Below are positions 1-8,193 of a stretch of DNA of 64,000 bases, in pieces (within the stretch, counting starts at the first letter, position 1; each line of letters opens with the position of its first letter). The stretch is from UBA7359 sp041689615. Lineage in GTDB: Bacteria; Pseudomonadota; Gammaproteobacteria; Eutrophobiales; Eutrophobiaceae. The stretch is taken from positions 1-64,000 of the forward strand of contig JBDNFW010000011.1 in assembly GCA_041689615.1 (NCBI GenBank), in the 5' to 3' direction. The position numbers and the translations under genes were made by a program. A model generated the notes under the pieces. The model had not been told where the DNA came from, did not search any database, and saw only the letters and a program-made list of their open reading frames with translations.

Positions 1-215
1 AGCGAAGTTGCTCGACACCTGTCCGTCTCACGTTCTAATTTCAATCGTCTTGTGAATGAGCAAGTAGATGTTACATCTGAAATGGCTCTTAGATTATCCA
101 AAGTTCTTGGCGGAACAGCAGAGAGTTGGATGCGACTACAACACATTATGATCTTTGGCAAGCGCGTAAAAAAGTGAAAGTAGATGGTTTACGACCATTA
201 CAGTTATCAGCATAA
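1..215 (+). pseudogene. higA: 3' end of a HigA-type XRE antitoxin gene, frameshifted near its C-terminus
   Basis: The first 58 codons, open at the left edge, encode a helix-turn-helix of the HigA type (VARHLSVSRSNFNRLVNE) and the family's 'alRLskvlGgtaesWmrLQ' segment. In this frame the protein ends at the TGA at 175-177 with an atypical tail. From about 147 another frame gives YDLWQARKK, which is the expected HigA C-terminus after 'LQxx', and runs to the TAA at 213-215. The simplest reading is a 1-nt deletion near 145-147. The antitoxin may still fold, since only the tail changes. Family knowledge: HigA binds HigB and represses its own promoter. The start and any toxin partner lie outside the window. 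Confidence 0.72.
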
Positions 216-238
216 GACAGCTATTATTTTAGTTCTAC

Positions 239-760
239 TTATTCGTTATCAACTTTTATAGGCTCGTTAGGGTCAACGTCTTCTTTTGGTCCGTATTGTT
301 TGACGTATTTCGCAATAAGTTTGTCTGCTTCTTTTAATTCTTCTTCAGAAAGTTTTTCTTTTGCTTTGTTAATAGCATCTATAGAAAGTTTATGATCGTG
401 TGCTGCACCTACATTGAACCAGACATAAGCAAATTCATAATCTTTAGGTACGCCTCTTCCTTTTAAGTATAAGTCGCCTAATTTATATTGGGCTTGAGGA
501 ATGCTTTTTTCAGAAGCCTTTCGAAACCATTCTCCGGCAAGTTTATAATCTTGTTCAACACCTTGGCCTTTCATGTACATCATGCCTAAGTAATATTGGG
601 CAAAACCATGGTCTGACGTTTCTGCAAGTGATTGCATGGTGGTAAATGCTTTGTCGTAATCTCCCATCAGGTAAGTGACGACACCATCATTAAAGTCTGC
701 TCGTGCAGGAGAAGCGACAATGGAGAATAGTAAAATTAGTAAAAGGCTGATTTTTTTCAT
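239..760 (-). CDS. Secreted or periplasmic Sel1-like repeat (TPR) protein
   Basis: This 173-residue protein has a clear Sec signal peptide (Lys-rich N-terminus, hydrophobic core about residues 5-18, cleavage near SPARA/D). Sel1-like repeats follow at about residues 30-110, with the typical 'A..QY.LG.MY..G.GV..DY..A..WF.KA' pattern, and then an acidic, charged tail. Sel1 repeats are helical hairpins that mediate protein contacts, often in the envelope. No enzymatic residues are visible and the partner is unknown. It stands alone, divergent from acuI. The 760-935 gap between the two starts must hold both promoters, but I see no strong consensus there. Confidence 0.85.
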   Translation of the reverse strand: MKKISLLLILLFSIVASPARADFNDGVVTYLMGDYDKAFTTMQSLAETSDHGFAQYYLGMMYMKGQGVEQDYKLAGEWFRKASEKSIPQAQYKLGDLYLKGRGVPKDYEFAYVWFNVGAAHDHKLSIDAINKAKEKLSEEELKEADKLIAKYVKQYGPKEDVDPNEPIKVDNE

Positions 761-934
761 TATTTAAAAACTCATTAGTTGGTATTACAGTTCAAGTCTC
801 GTAAAATGCGCCGCTTGATTCTGTTGCGAAGGCATTACATGTGATGCTATTTATTATGTAGTTATTAGCTTAGTCTACGAAAGCGCTGAATTGTTTCATG
901 CAAGACGAAAATTGTAAATATCATGAGGGGTTTA

Positions 935-1951
935 ATGACTGAATTTCAGGCATTTAGAGTATATAAGGAAGATAATCAGGTTGTCGGGCGTCTGGAAAGC
1001 CTGACATTCGATGATCTTAGCCAGGGCGATGTCTTGATTAAGGCCGCGTATTCCTCTGTAAATTACAAAGATGCGCTTGCAGCAACGGGCGCGGGCAAGA
1101 TAATACGTGATTTTCCGTGTATTGCCGGCGTGGATGTCGCTGGAACTGTAGTTGAATCGCAAGATACACGTTTTAAAGAAGGTGATCGTGTACTTGTTAC
1201 CGGTTATGACTTTGGTGTTGCACATGATGGTGGTTATTCAGAATACGTAAGAGTACCTGCTGAATGGGTCGTGCCATTGCCTGCGTCAATGAGCCTATTT
1301 GAAGCGATGGCGATAGGTACGGCTGGTTTTACCGTGGCTTTATGTGTACAACGTCTTGAACAAAATGGTCAGTGTCCCGAGCAAGGGCAGTTTATTATTA
1401 CTGGTGCGACTGGCGGTGTTGGAAGTTTTGCTATCGATATTATGTCTTCATTAGGTTACGACGTTGTTGCTGTAACCGGAAAAAAAGATAGTAATCAATT
1501 GCTGACGGATTTAGGTGCGCATCATATTTTGGATCGCCACAATATTAAAATGGATGGTCCGCCGATGGAAAAAGGACAATGGGGTGGTGCTATTGATAAT
1601 GTTGGCGGCGATATATTAGCCTGGTTGACGAGAACGATGAAACCCTGGGGCAATATTGCTTCTGTCGGCCTCGCAGGCGGAACTCAATTGAATACAACAG
1701 TAATGCCTTTTATATTACGCGGCGTCAGTATTTTGGGTATTACGTCTTCAGGATGCCCTACAGTATATCGCCAGCCACTTTGGGAACGACTCGCCACTGA
1801 TTTGGCTCCAAAGCATCTGGATAAGATTGTAACGAATACAATAGGACTGAAAGATTTGCCTGACACGTTTAAAAATATGTTGGCGGGTAAAACGACGGGA
1901 CGGACGGTAGTTGCAATTAATCCGACAGATTATCATTCCGATGTGAAATAA
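935..1951 (+). CDS. acuI: YhdH/AcuI-family NADPH-dependent acrylyl-CoA reductase (quinone oxidoreductase-like)
   Basis: A medium-chain zinc-independent dehydrogenase of about 338 residues. The N-terminal GroES-like domain contains SSVNYKDALAATGAGKI and the cofactor domain contains GATGGVG. Family members reduce acryloyl-CoA to propionyl-CoA in the cytoplasm, protecting against acrylate; some members are only known as quinone-oxidoreductase-like. An upstream in-frame ATG exists at 923, but GAGGGG at 925-930 is well placed as a ribosome site for the ATG at 935, and the protein then begins at the family's usual position. The gene appears monocistronic, with hicBA starting 50 bp downstream. Confidence 0.88.
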   Translation: MTEFQAFRVYKEDNQVVGRLESLTFDDLSQGDVLIKAAYSSVNYKDALAATGAGKIIRDFPCIAGVDVAGTVVESQDTRFKEGDRVLVTGYDFGVAHDGGYSEYVRVPAEWVVPLPASMSLFEAMAIGTAGFTVALCVQRLEQNGQCPEQGQFIITGATGGVGSFAIDIMSSLGYDVVAVTGKKDSNQLLTDLGAHHILDRHNIKMDGPPMEKGQWGGAIDNVGGDILAWLTRTMKPWGNIASVGLAGGTQLNTTVMPFILRGVSILGITSSGCPTVYRQPLWERLATDLAPKHLDKIVTNTIGLKDLPDTFKNMLAGKTTGRTVVAINPTDYHSDVK

Positions 1952-2001
1952 ATCGAAAAAAGCTATACTGATACATCCAAACAACAAGTTTTAGGTGATA
2001 T

Positions 2002-2223
2002 ATGAAACAAAGACTTACTGCAATTATTGAGCGCGAAGGCGATGGTTATGTTGCATTGTGTCCGGAATTGGATATTGCCAGTCAAGGGGATACCATCGAG
2101 ACTGCGGGGCAAAACCTACGTGAAGCCCTGGAATTATTTTTCGAGACCGCATCCAGTCAGGAGTTATCACAACGCTTGCATTCAGAAGTTTATGTGACTC
2201 AGCTTGAGGTAGCCATTGGGTAA
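2002..2223 (+). CDS. hicB: HicB-family antitoxin (short form)
   Basis: The 73-residue protein shows the HicB fold pattern: an N-terminal strand, then EGDGYVALCPELDIASQGDT and a helix (AGQNLREALELFFE). It lacks a C-terminal ribbon-helix-helix or HTH domain, so DNA binding is less certain than in long HicB proteins. AGGTGA just upstream of the ATG is a good ribosome site. Its last 8 bases overlap the hicA start, in antitoxin-first order. Expected role: it binds and neutralises the HicA mRNA interferase. Confidence 0.85.
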   Translation: MKQRLTAIIEREGDGYVALCPELDIASQGDTIETAGQNLREALELFFETASSQELSQRLHSEVYVTQLEVAIG

Positions 2224-2440
2224 ACTGAAGGTATTATCCGGTAAAGCTGTATGTCAAATTCTTAAACAGTATGATTTTGTCGAAGTGCGAAGACGCGGCA
2301 GTCATCTTGTAATGCAAAGACGTAACTCTCCTGAAGAAACACTCACTGTACCGGTACCAGATCATAAAGAACTCCGTACCGGTACATTGCTATCAATCAT
2401 TAGACAATCAGGACTATCCAGAAGTGAATTTGAAACCTAA
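2216..2440 (+). CDS. hicA: HicA-family mRNA interferase toxin
   Basis: This small basic protein of 74 residues (double-stranded-RNA-binding-like fold) carries the HicA signature RRRGSHLVMQ, with the catalytic His at about residue 30, and a C-terminal VPVPDHKELRTGTL segment typical of the family. It starts with TTG at 2216, inside the hicB stop region, so it is translationally coupled to hicB. It looks intact. Its last 17 bases overlap the GTG start of leuC, so the TA pair appears to have been inserted directly against the leucine operon. Confidence 0.87.
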   Translation: MGKLKVLSGKAVCQILKQYDFVEVRRRGSHLVMQRRNSPEETLTVPVPDHKELRTGTLLSIIRQSGLSRSEFET

Positions 2441-3830
2441 AACCTTATACGACAAACTTTGGGATGATCATGTAGTGCATGATTATGGCGATGGTACGGC
2501 GTTGATCTATATTGATCGACACCTACTCCATGAAGTGACTTCGCCGCAAGCATTTGAAGGTCTTAAGCTCGCCGGTCGTAAACCATGGCGTTTGAATACT
2601 AATTTGGCTGTGCCTGATCATAATGTGCCAACTGTTAATCGTGAAGTGATTGAAGATCCTATTTCAAAACTGCAACTTGAAACATTAGATGCCAACTGTA
2701 AAGAAACCGGTATTACCAAGTTTGATATGTTTGATGAAAGACAGGGTATTGTTCATGTGATTGGACCAGAACAAGGTGCATCTTTACCAGGGATGACGAT
2801 TGTTTGTGGCGATTCTCACACCTCCACTAATGGTGCATTAGGTGCAATGGCGTTTGGCATAGGGACTTCTGAAGTTGAGCACGTGCTTGCGACACAATGT
2901 TTAGTACTGAAGAAAGCCAGGAACATGTTGATTAAAGTTAATGGACAAGTTGGCAAGGGCATTACTGGAAAAGATATCGTGCTTGCCATCATTGGTGAAA
3001 TTGGTACAGCGGGTGGCACCGGTTATACGATTGAGTTTGCAGGTGAGGCTATTCAAGCTTTATCAATGGAAGGTCGCATGACAGTTTGTAATATGGGCAT
3101 AGAAGCGGGTGCGCGAGTTGCACTTATCGCCGTTGATCAAAAGACATTGGATTATGCTGAAGGGCGTCCTTATTCACCAAAAGGTGAAGAATGGGATCGT
3201 GCTATTGAATTATGGCGTGAACTTAAAAGTGATGATGATGCTCATTTCGATAAGGTAATCGAACTTGATGCTGCGAAGATAGAACCACAAGTTACCTGGG
3301 GCACTTCTCCTGAAATGGTCGTTTCTATTAACGGTGTTGTTCCTGATCCTGTGCAAGAAAAAAATGATGTTAAACGTGAAGGTATTGAGAATGCATTGAA
3401 GTATATGGATTTAAAACCGCTTACACCGATGACAGACATCAAGGTGGATAAAATATTTATTGGTTCATGTACTAATTCTCGTATCGAAGATTTACGTGAA
3501 GCTGCGAATATCGTTAAAGGCAAAAAAGTATCCAGTGATATTAAGTTGGCGATGGTTGTTCCGGGTTCTGGTTTAGTAAAAAAACAAGCAGAAAAAGAAG
3601 GTTTGGATGAAATTTTTCTTGAATCAGGTTTTGAATGGCGTGAACCGGGTTGTTCCATGTGCTTAGGCATGAATCCGGATCAACTTGAGCCAGGTGAACG
3701 ATGTGCATCAACCTCTAATCGCAACTTTGAAGGCCGACAAGGGCAAGGTGGCCGTACTCATCTTGTTAGTCCAAGCATGGCAGCTGCAGCTGCTATCGCA
3801 GGACATTTTGTTGATGTTAGAAAAATTTAA
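2424..3830 (+). CDS. leuC: 3-isopropylmalate dehydratase large subunit
   Basis: The 468 residues match LeuC over the full length. LeuC and LeuD isomerise 2-isopropylmalate to 3-isopropylmalate in leucine synthesis, in the cytoplasm. The 4Fe-4S cysteines are visible in GSCTNSRIEDL (Cys349) and PGCSMC (Cys410, Cys413), with VCGDSHTSTNGALGA and GGRTHLVSPSMAAAAA also conserved. The start is GTG at 2424, which gives the usual short lead before KTLYDKLWDDHVV. No strong Shine-Dalgarno is seen, so translation may be coupled to hicA. leuD follows after 10 bp. leuB is not in the window. Confidence 0.97.
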   Translation: MNLKPKTLYDKLWDDHVVHDYGDGTALIYIDRHLLHEVTSPQAFEGLKLAGRKPWRLNTNLAVPDHNVPTVNREVIEDPISKLQLETLDANCKETGITKFDMFDERQGIVHVIGPEQGASLPGMTIVCGDSHTSTNGALGAMAFGIGTSEVEHVLATQCLVLKKARNMLIKVNGQVGKGITGKDIVLAIIGEIGTAGGTGYTIEFAGEAIQALSMEGRMTVCNMGIEAGARVALIAVDQKTLDYAEGRPYSPKGEEWDRAIELWRELKSDDDAHFDKVIELDAAKIEPQVTWGTSPEMVVSINGVVPDPVQEKNDVKREGIENALKYMDLKPLTPMTDIKVDKIFIGSCTNSRIEDLREAANIVKGKKVSSDIKLAMVVPGSGLVKKQAEKEGLDEIFLESGFEWREPGCSMCLGMNPDQLEPGERCASTSNRNFEGRQGQGGRTHLVSPSMAAAAAIAGHFVDVRKI

Positions 3831-3840
3831 GGGATAGCTG

Positions 3841-4491
3841 ATGGAAAAATTTAATACATTTACCGGAATAGTAGCGCCATTGGATCGTTCTAATGTTGAC
3901 ACTGATGCAATCATTCCAAAGCAATTTTTGAAATCAATTAAACGTAGTGGCTTTGGTCCTAATTTGTTTGATGAATGGCGTTATCTTGATTCAGCTAATT
4001 TTTTAGATCAAAACCAAGTGCGAAAAATAAATCCTGATTTTGTATTAAATCAGTCGCCTTATGATAAAGCGGAGATATTATTAGCTAGAGTAAACTTTGG
4101 TTGCGGTTCGTCAAGAGAACATGCGGTATGGGCGATTACAGATTTTGGTTTTAAAGTAGTTTTAGCTCCGAGCTTCGGCGATATATTTTATAGCAACTCA
4201 TTCAAAAATGGTTTCTTGCCAATTAGATTAAAATCGGAAGAAATCGATTCTTTATTTAATTCTGTTGAATCAAAAAAAGGTTTTAAGGTGACGGTTAATC
4301 TTGAAGAGCAATTTGTTGAAACTGAAGATAAAGAAAGGTTCGAATTTGATATTGAAGCGGGACTGAAAGAACGTTTGCTTAAAGGTCTGGATGATATTGG
4401 TCTTACTTTAAATCATGCAGATGAAATTCATGCGTATGAGCAGAACAGAAAAAATATAACGCCTTGGTTGTTTAAAGAAGTATCAGCATAA
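3841..4491 (+). CDS. leuD: 3-isopropylmalate dehydratase small subunit
   Basis: 216 residues, a normal length for LeuD, the swivelling domain that completes the isopropylmalate isomerase active site. Motifs include VDTDAIIPKQFLK near the N-terminus and NFGCGSSREHAVWA in the middle. It follows leuC by 10 bp, so the two should be co-transcribed and form the heterodimer. A methyltransferase gene, not leuB, comes next after 9 bp. Confidence 0.97.
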   Translation: MEKFNTFTGIVAPLDRSNVDTDAIIPKQFLKSIKRSGFGPNLFDEWRYLDSANFLDQNQVRKINPDFVLNQSPYDKAEILLARVNFGCGSSREHAVWAITDFGFKVVLAPSFGDIFYSNSFKNGFLPIRLKSEEIDSLFNSVESKKGFKVTVNLEEQFVETEDKERFEFDIEAGLKERLLKGLDDIGLTLNHADEIHAYEQNRKNITPWLFKEVSA

Positions 4492-4500
4492 TTATTTGTT

Positions 4501-5334
4501 ATGACGAAAGGAAATTATGATTCGAATGTTATTGATGACTTTGGTGACGAGTGGGCTGCCTATGATCAATCTTCAGTTGAGCATGCTGAATTAGAAAAAC
4601 AGTTTTTAGATTACTTTAAATTATTTTCATGGGATGAAAATATTACTAATGGCGTTGGTGCTGATTTTGGTTGTGGCACAGGTCGGTGGGCAAGGTTTGT
4701 AGCAGATAAAGTAAAATCACTTATTTGTATTGATGCGAGTGAGAAGGCGATTAATGTTGCTAAAAGGAATTTAACAGATAAGACTAATTGCCGCATTATG
4801 CAGGCTAAAGTAGGCGAGCTGCCCATTCCAGATAACTCGCTGGATTTTGCTTATTCTTTAGGTGTGCTACATCATTTGCCTGATACCGCAGAAGCAATAA
4901 AGAACTGCGCAAATAAATTAAAACCCGGGGCACCATTTTTGATTTATCTTTATTATGCTTTTGATAATCGACCAAAATGGTTTGCATTAATCTGGAAATG
5001 TTCTGATGTTTTTAGAAGTGTTATTTCTAAAATGCCTTTTTTTCTTAAATACCCGTTAACTAATGTCATTGCAGCTTTTGTTTATTACCCGTTAGCGCGA
5101 CTAACATTATTGATCGAGAAAGTTGGGGTAGAGGTAAAGAATGTCCCCTTAACTGAGTATCGCGCTAAAAGTTTTTATACTATGAGAACCGATGCACTTG
5201 ATCGATTTGGTACGCGACTGGAAAATCGGTTTACTAAAATTCAAATAAAAAAAATGATGGCAGATGCGGGGCTGACTAATATTCAGTTTTCCGATATTGC
5301 GCCGTACTGGTGTGCGATTGGTACGAAGTCATGA
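4501..5334 (+). CDS. Class I SAM-dependent methyltransferase, substrate unknown
   Basis: 277 residues. The SAM-binding motif I is DFGCGTGRWARFV (about residues 55-67), followed by an acidic strand end (CIDAS) and SLDFAYSLGVLHHLPD, the pattern of the Methyltransf_11/UbiE-like group. The C-terminal half has hydrophobic stretches (about 155-205) that might contact membrane or a lipid-like substrate; that is inference. It lies 9 bp after leuD on the same strand, probably in the same transcript, but nothing ties it to leucine synthesis. I cannot assign a substrate. Confidence 0.8.
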   Translation: MTKGNYDSNVIDDFGDEWAAYDQSSVEHAELEKQFLDYFKLFSWDENITNGVGADFGCGTGRWARFVADKVKSLICIDASEKAINVAKRNLTDKTNCRIMQAKVGELPIPDNSLDFAYSLGVLHHLPDTAEAIKNCANKLKPGAPFLIYLYYAFDNRPKWFALIWKCSDVFRSVISKMPFFLKYPLTNVIAAFVYYPLARLTLLIEKVGVEVKNVPLTEYRAKSFYTMRTDALDRFGTRLENRFTKIQIKKMMADAGLTNIQFSDIAPYWCAIGTKS

Positions 5335-5355
5335 TCTTTCCTAAATTAATTAAAC

Positions 5356-5380
5356 TACCCCGCAGCAAGCTGACGGGGTA
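5356..5380. other. Stem-loop downstream of the methyltransferase gene
   Basis: TACCCCG (5356-5362) pairs perfectly with CGGGGTA (5374-5380) around an 11-nt loop, 21 bp after the methyltransferase stop. No T-run follows, so it is a weak candidate for an intrinsic terminator. It may instead be the edge of the repeat element just downstream. Confidence 0.5.
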
Positions 5381-5385
5381 TCGAT

Positions 5386-5475
5386 CGTCACTCCCGCCCC
5401 CGACTAAATCATTCGAGGACGGGCTACGGCGGGAGTCTAGTCAAACTACTAGATTCCCGCCTGCGCGGGAATGAC
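5386..5475. repeat. Dispersed GC-rich inverted-repeat element, copy 1
   Basis: A 90-bp GC-rich patch in AT-rich DNA, beginning CGTCACTCCCGCC and ending GCGGGAATGAC, so its ends are imperfect inverted repeats. The left half (about 5391-5435) matches the reverse complement of the segment near 12209-12255 with about one mismatch, which shows a dispersed, mobile-type repeat in opposite orientation. The short element has no coding capacity. It fills most of the 207-bp gap between the methyltransferase gene and gltX. Confidence 0.85.
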
Positions 5476-5541
5476 AATACGCTGCAAGCAGCGGAGAATT
5501 AAACCCGATAGAGATTAAATCTGAAATAATACTAAATCATA

Positions 5542-6939
5542 ATGAAAACACGTTTTGCCCCAAGTCCTACTGGTCTATTACATATTGGTGGAATTCGAAC
5601 AGCTTTATTTTCCTGGTTATATGCACAACATAATAATGGAAAGTTTGTTCTACGAATTGAAGACACTGATCGAGAACGCTCTACTGATGAAGCGGTTCAA
5701 GTTATTCTTGATGGTATGGCATGGTTAGGTCTTGATCATGATGAAGGGCCTTTTTATCAGAGCCAGCGGTTTGACCGTTATAAAGAAGTGAACGAACAAT
5801 TATTAGAAGCAGGACATGCTTATCGTTGTACTTGTTCGAAAGAACGAGTCGAACAGATTCGAAATGAAGCTATGTCTCGTGGAGAAAAACCACGTTACGA
5901 TGGACATTGTCGTTCCTTGAATCTTGATGATATTAACTCAGTTATTCGTTTTAAGACCCCAACAGATGGCCAAGTTATTGTCGATGATCAAGTTCAGGGG
6001 AAAGTTATTTTTGAAAATAGTGAATTGGACGATTTAATTATTGCAAGATCAGATGGAACACCGACCTACAATTTAACTGTCGTGGTTGATGATATAGATA
6101 TGGAAATCACAGATGTTATTCGCGGTGATGACCACTTAAATAATACACCAAGACAAATCAATATTTTAAAAGCGCTGGGTGCAGAAATACCAAATTATGC
6201 GCATATTCCTATGATACTGGGGCCTGATGGTAAAAAATTGTCGAAACGTGATGGAGCAGCGAGTGTGTTGCAATATCGAGATGACGGGTATTTACCGGAA
6301 GCCTTATTGAACTATCTGGTGCGACTTGGCTGGTCAAAGGGAGATCAAGAAATATTCAGTATTGATGAAATGATTTCTGAGTTTGATATCAAAGATGTCA
6401 ATAAATCAGCTTCAAGCATTAACCCGGATAAATTACTCTGGTTAAATCAACATTATTTAAAAAATGCAGACAATGCATCGCTAGTTAAACCGTTGAGTGA
6501 GTTACTTAAAGCGATGGATTTAACAATAGATACAGGGCCAGATTTAGAAGATTTGATTGATGTGCAAAAACACCGTACAGAAACGTTAAAGGATATGGCG
6601 GAACAAAGTGTGCTTTTTTATCATGATTTTGATGAATATGCTGAAAACGCTGCAAAGAAGCATTTACGTCCGGTAGTCTTAGAGCCTTTAAATGTGCTTT
6701 ATGACGCACTTAAAAGTATTCAGGATTGGAATAATGAGCATATTAAGTCAACTATTGAAGAAATTGCAGAAAAGTTCGAGATGAAGATGGGTAAATTGGC
6801 TCAGCCTTTACGCGTTGCCGTTACTGGAACAGGAATTTCCCCTAGTATTGATGATACGTTGCGCTTATTAGGGCAAGAGAAAAGCTTGACTAGATTACGC
6901 AAAGCCATTGAATTCATTGAAAATCGTAGTTCATCTTGA
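5542..6939 (+). CDS. gltX: Glutamyl-tRNA synthetase
   Basis: 465 residues, full length for a class I discriminating-type GluRS, which charges tRNA(Glu) in the cytoplasm. The HIGH-like motif is PSPTGLLHIGGIRTALF near the N-terminus and the KMSKS-like motif is KLSKR at residues 232-236. Cys96, Cys98 and the His122/Cys123 pair resemble the zinc-binding insertion of many bacterial GluRS enzymes. The gene for its substrate, tRNA(Glu), lies only 178 bp downstream. The tRNA promoter overlaps its stop codon. Confidence 0.97.
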   Translation: MKTRFAPSPTGLLHIGGIRTALFSWLYAQHNNGKFVLRIEDTDRERSTDEAVQVILDGMAWLGLDHDEGPFYQSQRFDRYKEVNEQLLEAGHAYRCTCSKERVEQIRNEAMSRGEKPRYDGHCRSLNLDDINSVIRFKTPTDGQVIVDDQVQGKVIFENSELDDLIIARSDGTPTYNLTVVVDDIDMEITDVIRGDDHLNNTPRQINILKALGAEIPNYAHIPMILGPDGKKLSKRDGAASVLQYRDDGYLPEALLNYLVRLGWSKGDQEIFSIDEMISEFDIKDVNKSASSINPDKLLWLNQHYLKNADNASLVKPLSELLKAMDLTIDTGPDLEDLIDVQKHRTETLKDMAEQSVLFYHDFDEYAENAAKKHLRPVVLEPLNVLYDALKSIQDWNNEHIKSTIEEIAEKFEMKMGKLAQPLRVAVTGTGISPSIDDTLRLLGQEKSLTRLRKAIEFIENRSSS

Positions 6940-6964
6940 CAGTATTAAGGCTCTCACGTACAGT
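6936..6964 (+). promoter_or_regulatory. Sigma70-type promoter of the tRNA(Ala)-tRNA(Glu) operon
   Basis: A perfect TTGACA (6936-6941) is separated by 17 bp from TACAGT (6959-6964). A GC-rich discriminator (CGCCGCC) follows, as in stringently controlled stable-RNA promoters. The likely transcript start near 6971 lies about 25 bp before the tRNA. The -35 box overlaps the gltX stop codon. Confidence 0.7.
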
Positions 6965-6995
6965 CGCCGCCTTGTTGAGATTAGTAGTTACATTT

Positions 6996-7071
<76 letters not shown>

Positions 7072-7116
7072 ATTAGTATAATTGTAGGCTGTTTTTCAGG
7101 ACATATTCTTAATATT

Positions 7117-7192
7117 GTCCCCATCGTCTAGAGGCCTAGGACACTGCCCTTTCACGGCGGCAACAGGGGTTCGAATCCCCTTGGGGACGCCA
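7117..7192 (+). tRNA. tRNA-Glu (TTC anticodon)
   Basis: A 76-nt cloverleaf with encoded CCA. The acceptor stem GTCCCCA pairs with TGGGGAC. The anticodon loop CTTTCAC carries TTC at 7151-7153, and the T-loop is GGTTCGAATCC. It lies 45 bp after tRNA-Ala, in the same likely transcript, and is the substrate of the upstream gltX product. Confidence 0.97.
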
Positions 7193-7195
7193 TAT

Positions 7196-7226
7196 AAAAA
7201 AGCCTGCTTTTGAGCAGGCTTTTTTT
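7196..7226. terminator. Intrinsic terminator after the tRNA operon (bidirectional)
   Basis: AGCCTGC and GCAGGCT form a strong stem with a TTTTGA loop, flanked by an A-run on the left and a T-run on the right. It can terminate both the + strand tRNA transcript and the - strand TA transcript that ends at 7237. Confidence 0.92.
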
Positions 7227-7236
7227 ACCTAAAATA

Positions 7237-7521
7237 TTACTGAGCGACTACTGTCAACTTACAACCTAAGGCATCTACAATTTTGCTAATAGTTTCAAAA
7301 CGGGGATTCCCTTCGCCTGAAAGTGATTTATACAAACTTGCTCGTGTTACTCCTGACTGAGATGCAACTTCAGTCATCCCTTTTGCTCTAGCAGCAATAT
7401 TTAGGGCATGAATAAAATCGGAAGTATTACCAGAGACGACGGATTCTTCAAGAAACTCTCTGATGTCATCATCAGTTTCAAGATGCTCAGCTATATCAAA
7501 AGATTTAATTTTAGTTGCCAT
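7237..7521 (-). CDS. Antidote (antitoxin) of an HI1419/HI1420-type addiction module, XRE fold
   Basis: 94 residues, the typical length for the 'putative addiction module antidote' family. The N-terminal FDIAEHLETDDDIREFLEE segment and the C-terminal helix-turn-helix (TEVASQSGVTRASLYKSLSG) are both intact. It should bind its partner toxin and repress the module's promoter. The toxin gene directly upstream (7525-7810) is frameshifted, so the antidote appears to survive as an orphan. It ends next to a bidirectional terminator. Confidence 0.88.
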   Translation of the reverse strand: MATKIKSFDIAEHLETDDDIREFLEESVVSGNTSDFIHALNIAARAKGMTEVASQSGVTRASLYKSLSGEGNPRFETISKIVDALGCKLTVVAQ

Positions 7522-7524
7522 AAA

Positions 7525-7810
7525 CTACTCCAGTTCATCTAATATTTTTTTAGCTTTCTCAATATCTTTTTTCTGGCTAGATTTATCACCACCATTTAGT
7601 AGAAGGACAATCTCATTATTACGAATACTGTAATAAATTCTCAGTCCCTTACCAAAAAAGAATCTCAATTCAAATAAATCAGCCTAATTTTTTAAAATCA
7701 CCAAAGTGTCCGTTTTCTATCCGAGCCAACAGTTTATTTTTTGTGGATCTATCTTTAAGATTCCTCAACCATTTATTAAAAATGACTGTACTGATGATTT
7801 CATAGATCAT
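7525..7810 (-). pseudogene. Frameshifted RelE/HigB-like killer toxin (HI1419 type)
   Basis: Read on the minus strand from ATG at 7810, 43 codons give a good family N-terminus (FNKWLRNLKDRSTKNKLLAR, then IENGHFGDFKKLG), ending at a TGA at 7679-7681. The next frame continues at once with DLFELRFFFGKGLRIYYSIR and IVLLLNGGDKSSQKKDI, which is the family C-terminus, to the TAG at 7525-7527. One frameshift (net +1, or a 2-nt loss) near 7679-7682 explains both halves. Toxin activity is probably lost. The intact antidote gene starts 3 bp after the toxin stop. Confidence 0.85.
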
Positions 7811-7818
7811 GCTTGTAT

Positions 7819-7836
7819 TGTATCCTATGGGATACA
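7819..7836. promoter_or_regulatory. Probable antidote operator
   Basis: A perfect inverted repeat, TGTATCC-TATG-GGATACA, lies 8 bp upstream of the killer pseudogene start. This is where autoregulatory operators of such modules normally sit. Binding by the 7237-7521 antidote is inference. Confidence 0.6.
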
Positions 7837-7893
7837 TAGAATCAAGATAAATATAAGTGTTAGAGTGAAATTCTTTTTACAGTATCTAAATAT

Positions 7894-8193
7894 CTAAATA
7901 TCGAAATGAGCTGTGCAATCCATACTTTGGTGTGGGATGCCGATGATATCGATTCCATCTTGAGTGATTTTATAGAAGATCAGGTGCATACCTTCCGGAA
8001 AGCAAAAGTAGCCTGGTTTTATCTCAGCACGTTGTTTTCCAAGTTGCGGGTTTTCTGATAACCAGATAAAACGAGAAAGCAGTGACCGGATGTATTTATC
8101 GGCTTGTTCAACTCCCCATTCGTGGTAACTGTATAACCAGATTAATTCGAGATCATCTTGTGCCTGTTGGCGGAGAAAATAGCCCGTTATCAC
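7894..8193 (-). CDS. parE: ParE-family toxin
   Basis: 99 residues with the RelE/ParE fold pattern: N-terminal helices (QAQDDLELIWLYSYHEWGVEQADKY), then LGKQRAEIKPGYFCFPEGMH and the strand IFYKITQDGIDIIGIPHQSMD. ParE toxins inhibit DNA gyrase in characterised cases; the target is not shown here. It starts within the last codons of parD (4-bp overlap), so translation is coupled. No frameshift is visible, so this is the only complete pair of the 7.2-9.3 kb block. Confidence 0.9.
   Translation of the reverse strand: MITGYFLRQQAQDDLELIWLYSYHEWGVEQADKYIRSLLSRFIWLSENPQLGKQRAEIKPGYFCFPEGMHLIFYKITQDGIDIIGIPHQSMDCTAHFDI

Noticed and set aside
3242..3670. 142-codon ORF antisense to leuC
   Set aside because: leuC is unambiguous here; the antisense ORF has no ribosome site or family features.
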